64,000 bases of DNA from Sinomonas notoginsengisoli (GCF_021554725.1 NZ_JAIZDP010000002.1:186001-250000); one strand, 5' to 3'; numbered from the stretch's first letter, positions 44,175 through 54,703 are shown. Notes: generated by a model not told the origin, from the sequence alone. Program-made: numbers and translations.

Positions 44175-44486
44175 GCAACACCTCCGCACGGCATGGACGC
44201 AAGGCCCAGTCCCGCGAAAGCAGCGAGGACCAGCATAGCCGAGCAAAACACGGATTGCGAAATCAGGCCGAGAGCCGGCGCCGGCGGACAGGGCGCGCGG
44301 CGGGGGCGCGGGAGGCGCGGTCGCGATCCATCGTTATCGGGCCGGAACCGGGCGGATCAGGTAAGACCAAGAGGCGCCCAGTACTATCGGTTGAGGACTG
44401 TGCGTGCCCAGGAGCAGGCGCGGATAGGGCCCGAGTATGCCCGCCGCCGCGGAAAACCGCGGCAGGAGACCGGTGAAGGAGGAGGT
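44175..44486. other. 312-base gap between tRNA-Leu and fhaA
   Basis: No gene is supported here. On the minus strand TTCGCA (44256-44261) and TATGCT (44232-44237), spaced by 18 bases, form a plausible tRNA promoter. On the plus strand TACTAT (44382-44387) is a candidate -10 for the fhaA operon. AAGGAGGAGG lies directly before fhaA. Confidence 0.5.
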
Positions 44487-45209
44487 ATGGGACTGCTGGA
44501 TAAGCTCGAGCGCGGCATCGAGAAGGCCGTCCACGGCGTCTTCTCCACTGGCAGGAAGGGCCAAGTGCAGCCGGTCGAGATCGCAAGCCGTCTGCGCCGC
44601 GAGATGGACCACGAGGCATTCGCGGTCGATCAGGGCCGGACGCTTGCACCGAACGTGTTCGAGGCGCATCTGTCGGATTCGGACTTCGAGCGGGCCCGCG
44701 GCTGGGGCCAGCCGCTGGCCGAGGAGCTGTGCGACGTGGCGGTCAGGCACGCACGCTCGCAGGGCTACACGCTGCAGGGCCCGGTGCGCTTCACCTTCCG
44801 CCACGATGCATCGCTCAAGGCCGGGGAGTTCGCGGTCGTCTCCCGCATGGAGAAGGGCCAGTCGCGGCCCATTGTCCCCGCAGCCCCCACAAGGCAGCCG
44901 GTGGCCCTGACGCCGGTCCTCGAGATCGACGGGCAGCGCTACGCCGTCAAGGGCGACTCGGTGGTCCTCGGCCGCTCCACCGAGGCGGACATCGTGGTGG
45001 AAGACACGGGCGTCTCCCGCCGCCACCTCGAGATCCGCACGGACGGCGGCACCACCTACGCCGTGGACCTCGGCTCGACCAACGGCAGCTACATCAACGG
45101 TCACCGCATCGAGGGCAGCGCCGTGCTCCACGACGGCACCACCATCACGATGGGACGTACCAGGATCGCCTTTCGCATGCTCCCGGCACCTCGGGGAGGG
45201 AACGCGTGA
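44487..45209 (+). CDS. fhaA: FhaA: DUF3662 and FHA domain protein
   Basis: A 240-residue protein with an N-terminal DUF3662 domain (about 1-115, MGLLDKLERGIEKAVHGVFS) and a C-terminal FHA domain (about 150-235; LGRSTEADIVVEDTGVSRRHL, LGSTNGSYING). FHA domains bind phosphothreonine made by PknA/PknB. In mycobacteria FhaA acts with the lipid II flippase MurJ in wall synthesis. The middle linker is much shorter than in mycobacterial FhaA. It starts the conserved operon and overlaps fhaB by GTGA. Confidence 0.95.
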   Translation: MGLLDKLERGIEKAVHGVFSTGRKGQVQPVEIASRLRREMDHEAFAVDQGRTLAPNVFEAHLSDSDFERARGWGQPLAEELCDVAVRHARSQGYTLQGPVRFTFRHDASLKAGEFAVVSRMEKGQSRPIVPAAPTRQPVALTPVLEIDGQRYAVKGDSVVLGRSTEADIVVEDTGVSRRHLEIRTDGGTTYAVDLGSTNGSYINGHRIEGSAVLHDGTTITMGRTRIAFRMLPAPRGGNA

Positions 45210-45679
45210 ATGAACTGACGCTCACCGCTCTGCGGCTGGGCTTCCTCCTGCTCATGTGGCTCCTCGTCTTCAGCGTGGTCGGGGCGATGCGCCGCGACCT
45301 CGCGATCGGGCGCCGCCACAAGACCGGCGCCCCCACAGCCCGTCAGGTCCGGAAGAACCCGGAGCTCGCGGAGCAGCCGATGCGGCAGCAGGCTCACCGG
45401 CTCATCGTCGTCGAGGGACCGTTGTCCGGCACGACTGTCCCGCTCGAAGGCAGCCCCGTGCTGCTCGGCCGTGCGCAGGAGGCAACTCTCGTACTCGAGG
45501 ATGACTACGCCTCCGGCCGCCATGCACGCCTCTTCCCGCAGGGCAGCCGCTGGTTCATCGAGGACCTCGGGTCCACCAATGGCACGTACCTCGCCGACCA
45601 GCAGCTCACACGCGCCCAGCCGGTTGAGCTCGGGGTGCCGATCCGGATCGGCAAGACAGTGATCGAGCTGAGGCCCTGA
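45206..45679 (+). CDS. fhaB: FhaB (FipA-type partner): membrane-anchored FHA protein
   Basis: A 157-residue protein with one N-terminal membrane helix (TALRLGFLLLMWLLVFSVVG) and a C-terminal FHA domain (about 65-155; LGRAQEATLVLEDDYASGRHA, LGSTNGTYL). It should sit on the inner face of the membrane and read phosphothreonine signals from PknA/PknB in cell division control. Its GTG start overlaps the fhaA stop. Confidence 0.94.
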   Translation: MNELTLTALRLGFLLLMWLLVFSVVGAMRRDLAIGRRHKTGAPTARQVRKNPELAEQPMRQQAHRLIVVEGPLSGTTVPLEGSPVLLGRAQEATLVLEDDYASGRHARLFPQGSRWFIEDLGSTNGTYLADQQLTRAQPVELGVPIRIGKTVIELRP

Positions 45680-45681
45680 TC

Positions 45682-47415
45682 TTGGCCGACGCCCCGCTCA
45701 TCCTGCGCTTCGCGGCCCGCTCCGACGTGGGCCGGCTCCGCTCGAAGAATGACGACTCCGCCTACGCGGGCCGTCATCTTGCCGTTGTCGCCGACGGCAT
45801 GGGCGGGCATGCAGGCGGGGACGTGGCGAGCGCCTCGACGGTGCTCGACCTCATCCACCTCGACCATGGCGGGTACGCAGAGGGCGAGGCGGGCACTCAG
45901 CTCGCGGACGAGATCCAGACTGCCAACTCACTGCTGTCCGAGCTGGTGAGCGCCAACCCGCTCCTCGCCGGCATGGGGACCACCGTCACGGCCGTCCTGC
46001 TCTCGGACGGGTCCTTCGCGTTCGCGCACATCGGCGACTCGCGCGCCTACCGCCTGCGGGGCAACGACCTCGAGCAGATGTCGACGGACCACACCTTCGT
46101 CCAGAGGCTCATCAACGAGGGCCGGCTGCGCCCCGAGGAGGCCGAGACGCATCCCCACAAGAACGTGCTCATGCGCGTGCTCGGGGATGTCGACGCGAGC
46201 CCCGAGCTGGACCTGGCGAGCTTCCCGGCGGTCGCGGGCGAGCGCTGGCTCCTGTGCTCCGACGGCCTCAACTACGTGCCCCTCCCCCTCGTGGCGCGTA
46301 CTCTGCGCGAATTCGAGGAACCGGACGAGTGCGCAGACCGTCTCGTCGAGCTCACCCTCGCCGCGGGCGCACCGGACAACGTCACAGTGATCGTCGCAGA
46401 CGTGGTCGCAAGCGAGGAGGACGACGGCGAGGAGGCGCCTCTGCCGCCGGCCGCCGCTGCCGCGTCGCTCACCGCTGCGGCGGCTACCCGCACCCCCGTG
46501 ACCTCGGCCTCGGCTGCCCAGCCGCCACGGCCCGATGCCGGCCACGTCCGTCCGGTCACGGCAAGGACAAGACAGGTCGAGCCCGGAGGGCCTGTCGAGG
46601 CGCCGGACGCGGCACCGACGGCGGAGGCCGCCCACGACGGAAGCTGGGCGCCCGCAAACCCCGATGCCGGTGCGGAGGCCGCCGCTGCGCCCAGCCGTGA
46701 GGAACCGCCCACGGACCCCAACCTCGGTGCACACCTCTCGGCGGAGGTTCTCCGCCGAGAGCTGGACTCGCGCCCGCATGAACTCGTCGGCGCCGCGGCG
46801 GCCGCCGCCGAAAGCGGCTCGCTGCCCTCTGTTGCCAGCCGCACCGCAGCACGCCGTGCCGCCGCGGTCCTCACGCACGGTGGCCCGGAGGCCACCGAGG
46901 AGGCCGAGGATTCGGCGCCGTCGAGCAGCCGCCGGCTGCGGCGCTGGTTCCGCATGGGGCTGGGGGCAATTGCAGCACTCACCCTGGTCGTGGGCACTTG
47001 GTTCGGCTACACGTGGACCCAGACCCGCTACTACGTCGGGGTCTACGACAACCGGGTCGCGATCTACAACGGCGTCTCACAGCAGCTCGGCCCGATTTCG
47101 CTCTCGCACGTCCACACCGCGACCAACGTCCCTCTCGATTCCCTGAGTCCCTACACCCAGCAGCGGCTCCGCTCGGGTGTACCCGCCGACGGGCTCGAAG
47201 CTGCCGAGGACATCGTGAACGGCATCAAGTCCGATCCCCGCGGGTGCCTGCCCGGCAGTGGCGCCACGGCGAGCCCCACCGCCGGAGCCGCTGGAGGGGG
47301 GACAGCCTCAGAAAGCGCGCCGCCGTCGCCCACCCCCTCCGAGGCCAGCCCCGGAGCCTCGCCGAGTGCAAGCCCGACCACCACCCCCGACCCCTGCCTG
47401 GGAGGTACCCGATGA
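45682..47415 (+). CDS. pstP: PstP: membrane PP2C-type Ser/Thr phosphatase
   Basis: A 577-residue phosphatase. The PP2C catalytic domain (about 1-240) has SDVGRLRSKNDDSAY, VVADGMGGHAGGDVAS, IGDSRAYRLR and CSDGLNYVPL, with aspartates for the metal pair. A long Ala/Pro/Glu-rich linker (about 250-410) leads to one membrane helix near 430 and a short external part with a Ser/Thr/Pro-rich tail. It opposes PknA and PknB. The start codon is TTG, two bases after the fhaB stop. It overlaps rodA by ATGA. Confidence 0.94.
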   Translation: MADAPLILRFAARSDVGRLRSKNDDSAYAGRHLAVVADGMGGHAGGDVASASTVLDLIHLDHGGYAEGEAGTQLADEIQTANSLLSELVSANPLLAGMGTTVTAVLLSDGSFAFAHIGDSRAYRLRGNDLEQMSTDHTFVQRLINEGRLRPEEAETHPHKNVLMRVLGDVDASPELDLASFPAVAGERWLLCSDGLNYVPLPLVARTLREFEEPDECADRLVELTLAAGAPDNVTVIVADVVASEEDDGEEAPLPPAAAAASLTAAAATRTPVTSASAAQPPRPDAGHVRPVTARTRQVEPGGPVEAPDAAPTAEAAHDGSWAPANPDAGAEAAAAPSREEPPTDPNLGAHLSAEVLRRELDSRPHELVGAAAAAAESGSLPSVASRTAARRAAAVLTHGGPEATEEAEDSAPSSSRRLRRWFRMGLGAIAALTLVVGTWFGYTWTQTRYYVGVYDNRVAIYNGVSQQLGPISLSHVHTATNVPLDSLSPYTQQRLRSGVPADGLEAAEDIVNGIKSDPRGCLPGSGATASPTAGAAGGGTASESAPPSPTPSEASPGASPSASPTTTPDPCLGGTR

Positions 47416-48845
47416 GCGGCGTCGAGACTGTGGTGAGGCCGCGGCGCAACGTAGAGCTCGCGCTCCTGGCCCTGGCCTGGGCCGTGGCCATCGGTGCAAA
47501 CACCATGAAGTGGCTGCAGGACGGCACGGTATTCGAGAACGACTTCTGGCTGCAGGCCGCACTCCTGATCGTTCCATCCCTCGCGTTGCATATAGTTCTG
47601 CGCTTCCGGGCGAAATATGCCGACCCGATCATCCTTCCCATCGTCGTGACCCTCAACGGGCTGGGGCTGGCCATGATCCACCGGCTGGACACTCCCCAAA
47701 CCGACTACGGCAACACCCAGGCCCGCTGGACCGTCGTGGGCATGGTCCTCGCCATCGCGGTGATCTGGTTCCTCAGGGACCACCGGATCCTGCGGCGCTT
47801 CACCTACATCTCGCTCATCGTGAGCGCCGTCCTGCTGCTCCTGCCGCTCGTCCCGGGCATCACCGCGGGCGAGATCAACGGCGCCCAGGTGTGGATCCGC
47901 ATCGGAAGCTCGACCTTCCAGCCCGGCGAGGTCGCCAAGATCACGATCGCTGTCTTCTTCGCCGGCTACCTCTCCACGAACCGCGACCTCATCCTCCTCG
48001 CGGGGCGCCGCATCGGAAAGCTCCAGTTGCCCCGCTTCAAGGACCTCGGGCCCATGGTGGTCGCATGGGTCGCCGCGATCGGGATCCTGATCTTCCAGCA
48101 CGACCTCGGCATGTCGATCCTGTTCTTCGGCATCTTCATCTCCACCATCTACATCGCGACGAGCCGGGCGAGCTGGGCGATCATCGGCGTCCTGCTCATG
48201 TTCGGCGGTGCCATGGCGGCGAGCCTGGTGCTGCCGCACATCCGGCTGCGCATCGACGGCTGGCTCAATGCGTTCTCCCCCGACGTCTACGGGCGCACCT
48301 ACGGGGGCAGCTATCAGATCGTCCAGGGCCTGTTCGGGATGGCCAACGGCGGCCTGCTTGGCACCGGGCTCGGCCAGGGCCGACCGGATCTCGTCCCCTT
48401 CCCCCACTCGGACATGATCGTCGCCTCGTTCGGCGAGGAGCTCGGCCTCGTCGGGCTGTTCGCGATCGTCATGCTCTACGCGATGCTCGTCTCCCGGAGC
48501 TTCCGCACCGCGCTCGGCGCCCGTGACTCGTTCGGCAAGCTCCTAGCAGCCGGTCTCGCCGCCGCCGTGGGCCTCCAGGTGTTCGTGATCATGGGCGGCG
48601 TGACGCGTCTGATCCCACTGACGGGACTCACCACTCCATTCCTGGCCGCGGGCGGCTCGTCCCTCCTCGCGAACTGGATCATCGTGGCCCTCCTGCTCGT
48701 GATCTCCAACGCGGCAAGGCGGCCCGTCAACAGCGCCCCGCTCGCGTCTGACCGCGGGCACGGGCCCGACGCGCCGCCATCACTGCGAACACCGAGGAAC
48801 ACCAGCTCGGACACCACGACCACGCAGGTGGTGAGGCGCCGGTGA
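47412..48845 (+). CDS. rodA: RodA/FtsW-family peptidoglycan glycosyltransferase
   Basis: A 477-residue SEDS protein with about ten membrane helices. Conserved regions include NGAQVWIRIGSSTFQPGEVAK, FQHDLGMSILFFG and GRTYGGSYQIVQGLFGMANGG, ending with PHSDMIVASFGEELGLVG. It polymerises glycan strands from lipid II and works with the class B PBP encoded next. Position in the fha-pkn operon supports a RodA rather than FtsW role. It overlaps both neighbours by four bases. Confidence 0.95.
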   Translation: MSGVETVVRPRRNVELALLALAWAVAIGANTMKWLQDGTVFENDFWLQAALLIVPSLALHIVLRFRAKYADPIILPIVVTLNGLGLAMIHRLDTPQTDYGNTQARWTVVGMVLAIAVIWFLRDHRILRRFTYISLIVSAVLLLLPLVPGITAGEINGAQVWIRIGSSTFQPGEVAKITIAVFFAGYLSTNRDLILLAGRRIGKLQLPRFKDLGPMVVAWVAAIGILIFQHDLGMSILFFGIFISTIYIATSRASWAIIGVLLMFGGAMAASLVLPHIRLRIDGWLNAFSPDVYGRTYGGSYQIVQGLFGMANGGLLGTGLGQGRPDLVPFPHSDMIVASFGEELGLVGLFAIVMLYAMLVSRSFRTALGARDSFGKLLAAGLAAAVGLQVFVIMGGVTRLIPLTGLTTPFLAAGGSSLLANWIIVALLLVISNAARRPVNSAPLASDRGHGPDAPPSLRTPRNTSSDTTTTQVVRRR

Positions 48846-50305
48846 ACCAGGCAATCCGCAACGCGTGGGTGGCCATCGCGGTCATGTTCGGCCTCGTCCT
48901 CGGTGCGATCAGCTACGTCCAGGTGATCGGCGCCGACGACCTGAACAAGAACAGCCTGAACAACCGCGCGATCCTGCAGACGTTCTGCCAGGAGCGCGGG
49001 CCCATCCTCGTGGCGGGGAAGCCGATCGCGCAGTCGATGGCCAGCGGGTCCGACACCTGCGCGTTCCAGCGCACATACCCAGGCGACGCCGCACTGTACG
49101 CCGGGCTCACGGGCTACTATTCCAACGTGTTCGGTTCCACCGGGCTCGAGAACTCACTGAACTCGACGCTCACCGGAACGTCGGACCAGCTCCTCATGGA
49201 CCGGATCCGGCAGCTCTTCCTCGGCCAGCAGCCAAAGGGCGCCTCGGTGGAGCTCACGATCGACCCGGCCATCCAGAAGCTTGCCTACGACCTGATCCCG
49301 GAGGGGCAGCGAGGCTCGATCGTCGTGACAAACCCGAAGACGGGCGCCATCATCGCGATGGTCTCCAAGCCCAGCTACGATCCCAACCAGATCGCCACCC
49401 AGGACAAGGCGGCCGCGCAGGCCGCGATGGCGAAGATCCAAGCCGAGCCGGGCATCAACCTCAATCAGGGCGTGAGCGGGCCCACGGGTGGGCTGTTGGC
49501 CCCGGGCTCGGTGTTCAAGCTCGTCGACACCGCCGCGGCTTTGGCCTCAGGGAAGTACAACAAGGACTCGACGCTCCCGAACCCCGCCGAGATGTCCCTG
49601 CCGGGCTCCTCCGCGAAGCTTCCCAACTATGCCGGCGGCAACTGCTACACGCGGGATACCGCGGACTTCTCCTTCGCCCTTGAGCAGTCCTGCAACACGC
49701 CGTTCGCGTCGATCGCCGTCGACCTGGGTCAGGATGCGATCGGCAAGCAGGCCGCGGCGTTCGGGTTCGGCCAGGAGGCAGGCGACCAGCTGCACCTCGA
49801 CTACTCCTCAGGGGTGTGGCCGCAGAAGCTCGACCAGGCGCAGCTCGCCCAGTCCGCAATCGGCCAGTTCGACGTGAAGGCCTCGCCGCTGCAGATCGCG
49901 CTCATGACGAGTGCGATCGCGAACGGGGGGGTCCAGATGAAGCCCTCGCTCGTCAAGAGCATCACGGCCCCGGACCTGCGAGTGGTCTCTGAGCCCAAGC
50001 CCCAGGTGCTGCGCACATCCACAACCCCGGAGATCGCGAACCAGATCACGCAGTGGATGACCAACGTGGTCTCCCGGGGCATTGCGGGCCGTGCGGCGGT
50101 GCCCGGAGTCAAGGTGGCAGGCAAGACCGGCACGGCGGAGCTGGGCTCCTCCGGCCTGAACAACTCCTGGTTCACCGGGTTCGCCCCGGCGGACAACCCC
50201 CAGGTGCAGGTGACCGTCGTCATGGAAGGCGTCGACGTCAAGACGGGAGCCGCGCTGACAAGTCCCACAGCGAGCAAGATCTTTGAGGCGGTGTTGAAGA
50301 AGTGA
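48842..50305 (+). CDS. pbpA: PbpA: class B penicillin-binding protein
   Basis: A 487-residue monofunctional transpeptidase anchored by an N-terminal helix ([20 protein letters not shown]). The catalytic motifs are GSVFK with Ser223 and Lys226, SCN with Ser283 and Asn285, and KTG at 428-430. It cross-links the glycan made by RodA. GTG start at 48842, overlapping rodA; GTGA overlap with pknA downstream. Confidence 0.95.
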   Translation: MNQAIRNAWVAIAVMFGLVLGAISYVQVIGADDLNKNSLNNRAILQTFCQERGPILVAGKPIAQSMASGSDTCAFQRTYPGDAALYAGLTGYYSNVFGSTGLENSLNSTLTGTSDQLLMDRIRQLFLGQQPKGASVELTIDPAIQKLAYDLIPEGQRGSIVVTNPKTGAIIAMVSKPSYDPNQIATQDKAAAQAAMAKIQAEPGINLNQGVSGPTGGLLAPGSVFKLVDTAAALASGKYNKDSTLPNPAEMSLPGSSAKLPNYAGGNCYTRDTADFSFALEQSCNTPFASIAVDLGQDAIGKQAAAFGFGQEAGDQLHLDYSSGVWPQKLDQAQLAQSAIGQFDVKASPLQIALMTSAIANGGVQMKPSLVKSITAPDLRVVSEPKPQVLRTSTTPEIANQITQWMTNVVSRGIAGRAAVPGVKVAGKTGTAELGSSGLNNSWFTGFAPADNPQVQVTVVMEGVDVKTGAALTSPTASKIFEAVLKK

Positions 50306-51966
50306 GACCGACGTCAGGCATCACCTTGGGCGGCAGGTACCAGCTGCAGGGCCGGATCGCCATCGGTGGCATGGGCGAGGTGTGGCGCGCCCGAGATGAC
50401 GTCCTGGGCCGTATCGTGGCGATCAAGATCCTCAAGGAGGAGTACGCCGGCGATCCCAGCTTCCTCGAGAGATTCCGTGCCGAGGCGCGCCACACGGCGC
50501 TCCTGAACCACAACGGCATCGCGAACGTCTTCGACTACGGCGAGGCCGAGGGATCCGCGTACCTCGTCATGGAGCTCGTCCCGGGCGAGCCCCTGTCCGC
50601 GATCCTCGAGCGCGAGCGTGTCCTGTCGCCGGACCGGACGCTGAACATCATCGCGCAGACGGCCCGTGCCCTCGCGGTGGCCCACGGCCAGGGCCTCGTG
50701 CACCGGGACGTCAAGCCTGGCAACTTGCTGATCACCCCTGACCACCGGGTCAAGGTCACGGACTTCGGCATCGCCCGCCTCGCCGACCAGGTGCCGCTGA
50801 CCCAGACCGGCCAGGTCATGGGCACGGCGCAGTACCTCGCGCCGGAGCAGGCCACGGGCCAGCAGGCCACGGGCTCGAGTGACATCTACTCGCTCGGGGT
50901 CATCGGCTACGAGTGCCTCACCGGGCACCGCCCGTTCTCGGGCGAGAGCCAGATCGCTATCGCGCTCGCCCAGGTCAACGATGCCCCGCCGCCGCTGCCC
51001 GATCACCTTCCCGCGCCCGTGCGCGCTCTGCTGATGTCCATGCTCGCCAAGGATCCCCGCAACCGCCCGGCGAACGCGATCAAGCTTGCCGAGGCGGCCG
51101 AGGCGATCCGCCGCGGCGACATCCGAGCGGCCCAGGCGGCTGTGCCCGGGATGCTGCTGCACGACGACTCGACGGAGGCGATCACCGCTCCGGTCAGGAG
51201 GCAGACGGCCCCGACGGCGGTCGTGGGCGGGGCAGCTGTAGCGGGAGCGGCGGCCGGTGCGGCTGCATCACGGGGCACGCCCGCGACGTCGGCCCTCCCG
51301 GTGGTCGGCGAAGAAGGTCCACGCGCCCGCCCCTCCTCCACCGAGGACGCCTACCACCCGCTGTACGCGCCGGTTGACGATGACGAGCAGCCCGAGGAGC
51401 CCGAGCGCCGGCGGCAGCGCAAGCGCAGCCCGCTCACGTGGCCGCTCGTGGCGCTCGTGCTGCTGCTCCTGTTCGTGGTGATCGGCGTGTGGCTCTCGAA
51501 CGCTGGCCTGTTCAGCCCGTCCCCGCTGCCGTCCCAGGGCCCGAGCTCGGCGGCACCGAGCATCTCGAGTGCCTCGCCGACCCCGTCGACGACCGCCACG
51601 AGCCGCAGCGCGGCCCAGAGCCCGAGCTCGCCGCCAGCCGTGCCCCCGGTCCAAGAACCCGCCACGGTCAACATCATCCCCAGCGCATACCTCGGAAAGC
51701 CCTACACTCAGGTAAAGGCGCAGCTGGAGGCTCTCGGCATGATCGTCGCACTCAACCCGGTCCAATCGCAGACCGGCACGGGCCAGGTCACAGACGTCAG
51801 CCCGAGCGGCGCAATCGTCGTCGGCTCTACGCTGTACGTGACCTACCAGGCCGCCATGCCGCCCACACAGACCCCCTCGCCTACGCAGACGACCCCGGCC
51901 AGGCCGTCGTCAGCAGGGGCATCCGGAGGGGCGCTCCCGAGCGTCTCGACCGCACCGAGCAGCTGA
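50302..51966 (+). CDS. pknA: PknA: membrane Ser/Thr kinase with one PASTA-like domain
   Basis: A 554-residue kinase. The catalytic domain (about 10-275) has [13 protein letters not shown], Lys42 in VAIKIL, the HRDVKPGN loop at residue 134 and DFG with Asp154. A linker leads to one membrane helix near residue 385 and an outside region with a single PASTA-like repeat (about 450-515) and a Pro/Thr-rich tail. Mycobacterial PknA has no PASTA repeat, so this is a difference. It is co-transcribed with its phosphatase and pknB. Confidence 0.93.
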   Translation: MRPTSGITLGGRYQLQGRIAIGGMGEVWRARDDVLGRIVAIKILKEEYAGDPSFLERFRAEARHTALLNHNGIANVFDYGEAEGSAYLVMELVPGEPLSAILERERVLSPDRTLNIIAQTARALAVAHGQGLVHRDVKPGNLLITPDHRVKVTDFGIARLADQVPLTQTGQVMGTAQYLAPEQATGQQATGSSDIYSLGVIGYECLTGHRPFSGESQIAIALAQVNDAPPPLPDHLPAPVRALLMSMLAKDPRNRPANAIKLAEAAEAIRRGDIRAAQAAVPGMLLHDDSTEAITAPVRRQTAPTAVVGGAAVAGAAAGAAASRGTPATSALPVVGEEGPRARPSSTEDAYHPLYAPVDDDEQPEEPERRRQRKRSPLTWPLVALVLLLLFVVIGVWLSNAGLFSPSPLPSQGPSSAAPSISSASPTPSTTATSRSAAQSPSSPPAVPPVQEPATVNIIPSAYLGKPYTQVKAQLEALGMIVALNPVQSQTGTGQVTDVSPSGAIVVGSTLYVTYQAAMPPTQTPSPTQTTPARPSSAGASGGALPSVSTAPSS

Positions 51967-52015
51967 GACGATGACATCTTCCGCCCATCCGCCCCTGCAA
52001 CGAGAGGACGAGCCC

Positions 52016-54028
52016 ATGCCCGCTCCCGTCGTCCTCTCGGGCCGGTACGAGCTCGGTGACCTGATTGGCCGGGGCGGAATGGCGGATGTGTACGAGGGCC
52101 GGGACCGGCGGCTTGGCCGCACGGTGGCTGTGAAGATGCTCCGCCCCGACATGGCCCGCGATGGGCAGTTCCGGGTCCGGTTCGAGCGGGAGGCGCGCGC
52201 GGTCGCCGGTCTCAACCACCCCGCGATCGTGGCGGTCTACGACACGGGCGAGCACAACGCCGAACCCCTAGCCCCGCACAGCGTGGCCGTGCCGTACATC
52301 GTCATGGAGTATGTCGCCGGGAAGTCGCTGCGGGAGGTCGCGCACGAGGACAGCCTCACGGTCGACCAATCCGTGGACTATGTGCTCGGCATCCTCTCGG
52401 CACTCGAGTACAGCCACCGCCATGGGATCGTGCACCGGGACATCAAGCCCGCAAACGTGATGGTCTGCAGCGATCCCGGCGAGGTCAAGGTCATGGACTT
52501 CGGGATCGCCCGAGCCATGGCGGATGCGGGAGCAACCCAGACTCAGACCCAGGCTGTGGTGGGAACCGCGCAGTACCTGTCCCCGGAGCAGGCGCGGGGC
52601 GAGGTCGTCGATGCCCGCACAGACCTATACTCGACCGGCTGCCTGCTCTACGAGCTCCTCGCAGGCCGACCGCCGTTCATCGGCGAGTCCGCCGTTTCCC
52701 TCGCCTACCAGCATGTCCAGAGTGCCGCTGCGCCTGCCTCGGACTTCAATCCCGAGGTCACTCCGGCGCTCCAGAGTGTCCTCGAGCGCGCGCTCCAGAA
52801 GGACCCGGATGACCGGTTCCAGAGCGCCGCGGCCTTCCAGCGCGCGCTGCGCGCCGCCCGTGCCGGTGTGCCGGTGCCCGCGCGGTCCGGCGTCGCCGCG
52901 GTCGGCGCCGCGGCTGCCGTCTCGGGAGCTGCCGCGCTCGACGACGCCGGCCCCACCGAGCCAGTCGGGCTCGTCGGAGCCCGAGCTGCTTCGGCAGAGG
53001 ACGCGGGGAGCGGCGGGAACGCCCCGGGCGAGGCATCGGCGTCGCCCCACCTCGGCGACACCGGAGAGATCCCCGTGGTCGCACCTCCACCGGCGGAACT
53101 GATCCAGTTCGACGACGACCGCGACGAGGAGCGTGCCCGCCGAGGCCGGGGGCGCCGCCGGACGTGGATCGTAGCCCTCGTGATCGCAGCCCTGCTGCTC
53201 GCCGCAGCCGGCGGGATCGTGCTGTACACCTACATGAACCAGCCGGCCGCAGTCCAGATGGTCACCGTCCCGTCAGTGGCGAACATGACCGAGACGGAGG
53301 CTGCACTCAAGCTCCAGTCGATGGGGCTCAAGCCCACGATCGACCACCCGAAGGACTCGACCGTCCCCAAGGGCAAGGCCATCCGCACTGTCCCGGACGC
53401 GGGAACGCAGCTCGCGAACGGCTCCTCGATCTCACTCCTGGTCTCCGACGGCCCGGCGAATGCCACCATTCCGGAATCAATCATCGGCGCGACCGAGGCC
53501 GGCGCCCGCTCGACGCTCCAATCGCTGGGGCTCACCGTCAAGCCGAAGCCGATCTTCGCGAACGACCCCAAGGCCCCCTACGGCACGGTTATCTCCACCA
53601 ACCCCGGGGTGGGACAGACCGTGGGCCTCGGCACGGAGGTGGAACTGACGCTCTCCAGCGGCAAGGTCGCCGTTCCGGAGCTGCGGGGCATGTCCCTCGA
53701 GGCCGCACAGAAGGCCCTCGCGGACCTGGGCCTCAAGACCAGCACCCAGGAGGCGGAGAACTCTGTGGTGCCGCCGGGTACAGTCACGGACCAGTCGCCT
53801 GCCGCCGATGGCACCGTCGACCAGGGCGGTACGGTGACGCTGACGGTGGCCAAGGCTCCGCCACCGCCGAGCCCCCCGCGCGTACCGAGTCCCACAGCAA
53901 CCCCGACGCCATCGGCGACCACTCCGACGCCCTCGCCCACCGCCCCGACGCCATCGCCCACCGCCCCGACGCCATCGCCCACCGCCCCGACGCCATCGCC
54001 CACCAAGAAGGGCGGCGGGAACGGCTGA
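52016..54028 (+). CDS. pknB: PknB: membrane Ser/Thr kinase with three PASTA repeats
   Basis: A 670-residue kinase counted from the ATG at 52016, which has GAGAGGA upstream; an ATG at 51971 is also possible. The kinase domain (about 8-270) has LIGRGGMADVYEG, HRDIKPANVM with His140, and DFG. A membrane helix near residue 385 leads to three PASTA repeats (beginning TVPSVANM, TIPESIIG and AVPELRGM), which bind muropeptides or lipid II. The C-terminal tail is a PTPSPTA repeat. It is the last gene of the operon before a bidirectional terminator. Confidence 0.94.
   Translation: MPAPVVLSGRYELGDLIGRGGMADVYEGRDRRLGRTVAVKMLRPDMARDGQFRVRFEREARAVAGLNHPAIVAVYDTGEHNAEPLAPHSVAVPYIVMEYVAGKSLREVAHEDSLTVDQSVDYVLGILSALEYSHRHGIVHRDIKPANVMVCSDPGEVKVMDFGIARAMADAGATQTQTQAVVGTAQYLSPEQARGEVVDARTDLYSTGCLLYELLAGRPPFIGESAVSLAYQHVQSAAAPASDFNPEVTPALQSVLERALQKDPDDRFQSAAAFQRALRAARAGVPVPARSGVAAVGAAAAVSGAAALDDAGPTEPVGLVGARAASAEDAGSGGNAPGEASASPHLGDTGEIPVVAPPPAELIQFDDDRDEERARRGRGRRRTWIVALVIAALLLAAAGGIVLYTYMNQPAAVQMVTVPSVANMTETEAALKLQSMGLKPTIDHPKDSTVPKGKAIRTVPDAGTQLANGSSISLLVSDGPANATIPESIIGATEAGARSTLQSLGLTVKPKPIFANDPKAPYGTVISTNPGVGQTVGLGTEVELTLSSGKVAVPELRGMSLEAAQKALADLGLKTSTQEAENSVVPPGTVTDQSPAADGTVDQGGTVTLTVAKAPPPPSPPRVPSPTATPTPSATTPTPSPTAPTPSPTAPTPSPTAPTPSPTKKGGGNG
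53920..54003 (+). repeat. 21-bp tandem repeat in the pknB tail
   Basis: Four in-frame 21-base units (three exact from 53941, one diverged before them) encode a PTPSPTA heptad at the outer C-terminus. Copy number may vary between strains. Confidence 0.85.
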
Positions 54029-54035
54029 ACCAGCT

Positions 54036-54060
54036 CCCTCGGCGCCCGGCGCGCCGAGGG
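54036..54060. terminator. Terminator between pknB and pabA
   Basis: CCCTCGGCGC (54036-54045) pairs with 54051-54060 across a 5-base loop, between converging genes. Confidence 0.65.
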
Positions 54061-54061
54061 C

Positions 54062-54703
54062 TCAGCCGGCTGTGATGAGCGGGCTCAGGTGCGAGGCCTT
54101 CTCCGAGGCACCGTGCAGGCCGAGGGACTCGAGCCACGTGCCGAGCATCTGGTAGCCGCCCTCGGTCAGGACGCTCTCGGGGTGGAACTGGACGCCGCAC
54201 AGGGGCGCGGTCCTGTGCTGGAGGCCCATGACCACGCCGGAATGGGTATGCGCCGTGACCTCGAGGATGTCGGGGATGGTGTCAGCGGCAGCGGCGAGCG
54301 AGTGGTACCGGGTCGCGGTGAATGGGCTGGGAAGTCCTGCGAACACCCCTCGGCCTTCATGCTCTACGAGGGAGGTCTTGCCGTGCATGAGCTCCGGGGC
54401 ATGCGTCACCGTCCCCCCGTATGCCTCCGCGAGGGCCTGATGGCCGAGGCACACCCCGAGCATGGGCTTGCTGTTCTCCCCGCACCACTTGATGAGCTCG
54501 ATGCACACGCCTGCCTCCGCCGGGTTGCCCGGCCCAGGGGAGATGAGGACGCCGTCGCGGGCCTCTGCGAGCTCGATCGCCTCGGCGAGGGAGACATCGT
54601 CGTTCCTCACCACGGTGGTCTCGGCGCCGAGCTGCTGGAGGTAGCCGACCAGCGTGTAGACGAACGAGTCGTAGTTGTCGATGACAAGAATGCGGGTGGA
54701 CAT
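54062..54703 (-). CDS. pabA: Aminodeoxychorismate/anthranilate synthase glutamine amidotransferase subunit
   Basis: A 213-residue class I glutamine amidotransferase. The start ILVIDNYDSFVYTLVGYL, the nucleophile motif GVCLGHQALAEAYGG, and the His-Glu pair in GVQFHPESVLTEGG are all present. It supplies ammonia to PabB or TrpE, which is not in the window. Its place after the pkn operon and beside crgA is standard in actinobacteria. Which synthase it serves cannot be told from this sequence. Confidence 0.93.
   Translation of the reverse strand: MSTRILVIDNYDSFVYTLVGYLQQLGAETTVVRNDDVSLAEAIELAEARDGVLISPGPGNPAEAGVCIELIKWCGENSKPMLGVCLGHQALAEAYGGTVTHAPELMHGKTSLVEHEGRGVFAGLPSPFTATRYHSLAAAADTIPDILEVTAHTHSGVVMGLQHRTAPLCGVQFHPESVLTEGGYQMLGTWLESLGLHGASEKASHLSPLITAG

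Noticed and set aside
44175-44486. Small ORFs between tRNA-Leu and fhaA
   Set aside because: Frames here run into the tRNA or the fhaA leader and have no start signals or recognisable protein features.
53920-54003. Tandem 21-bp units as a possible CRISPR array
   Set aside because: Units are direct, in-frame, without spacers, and encode the PTPSPTA tail of PknB.
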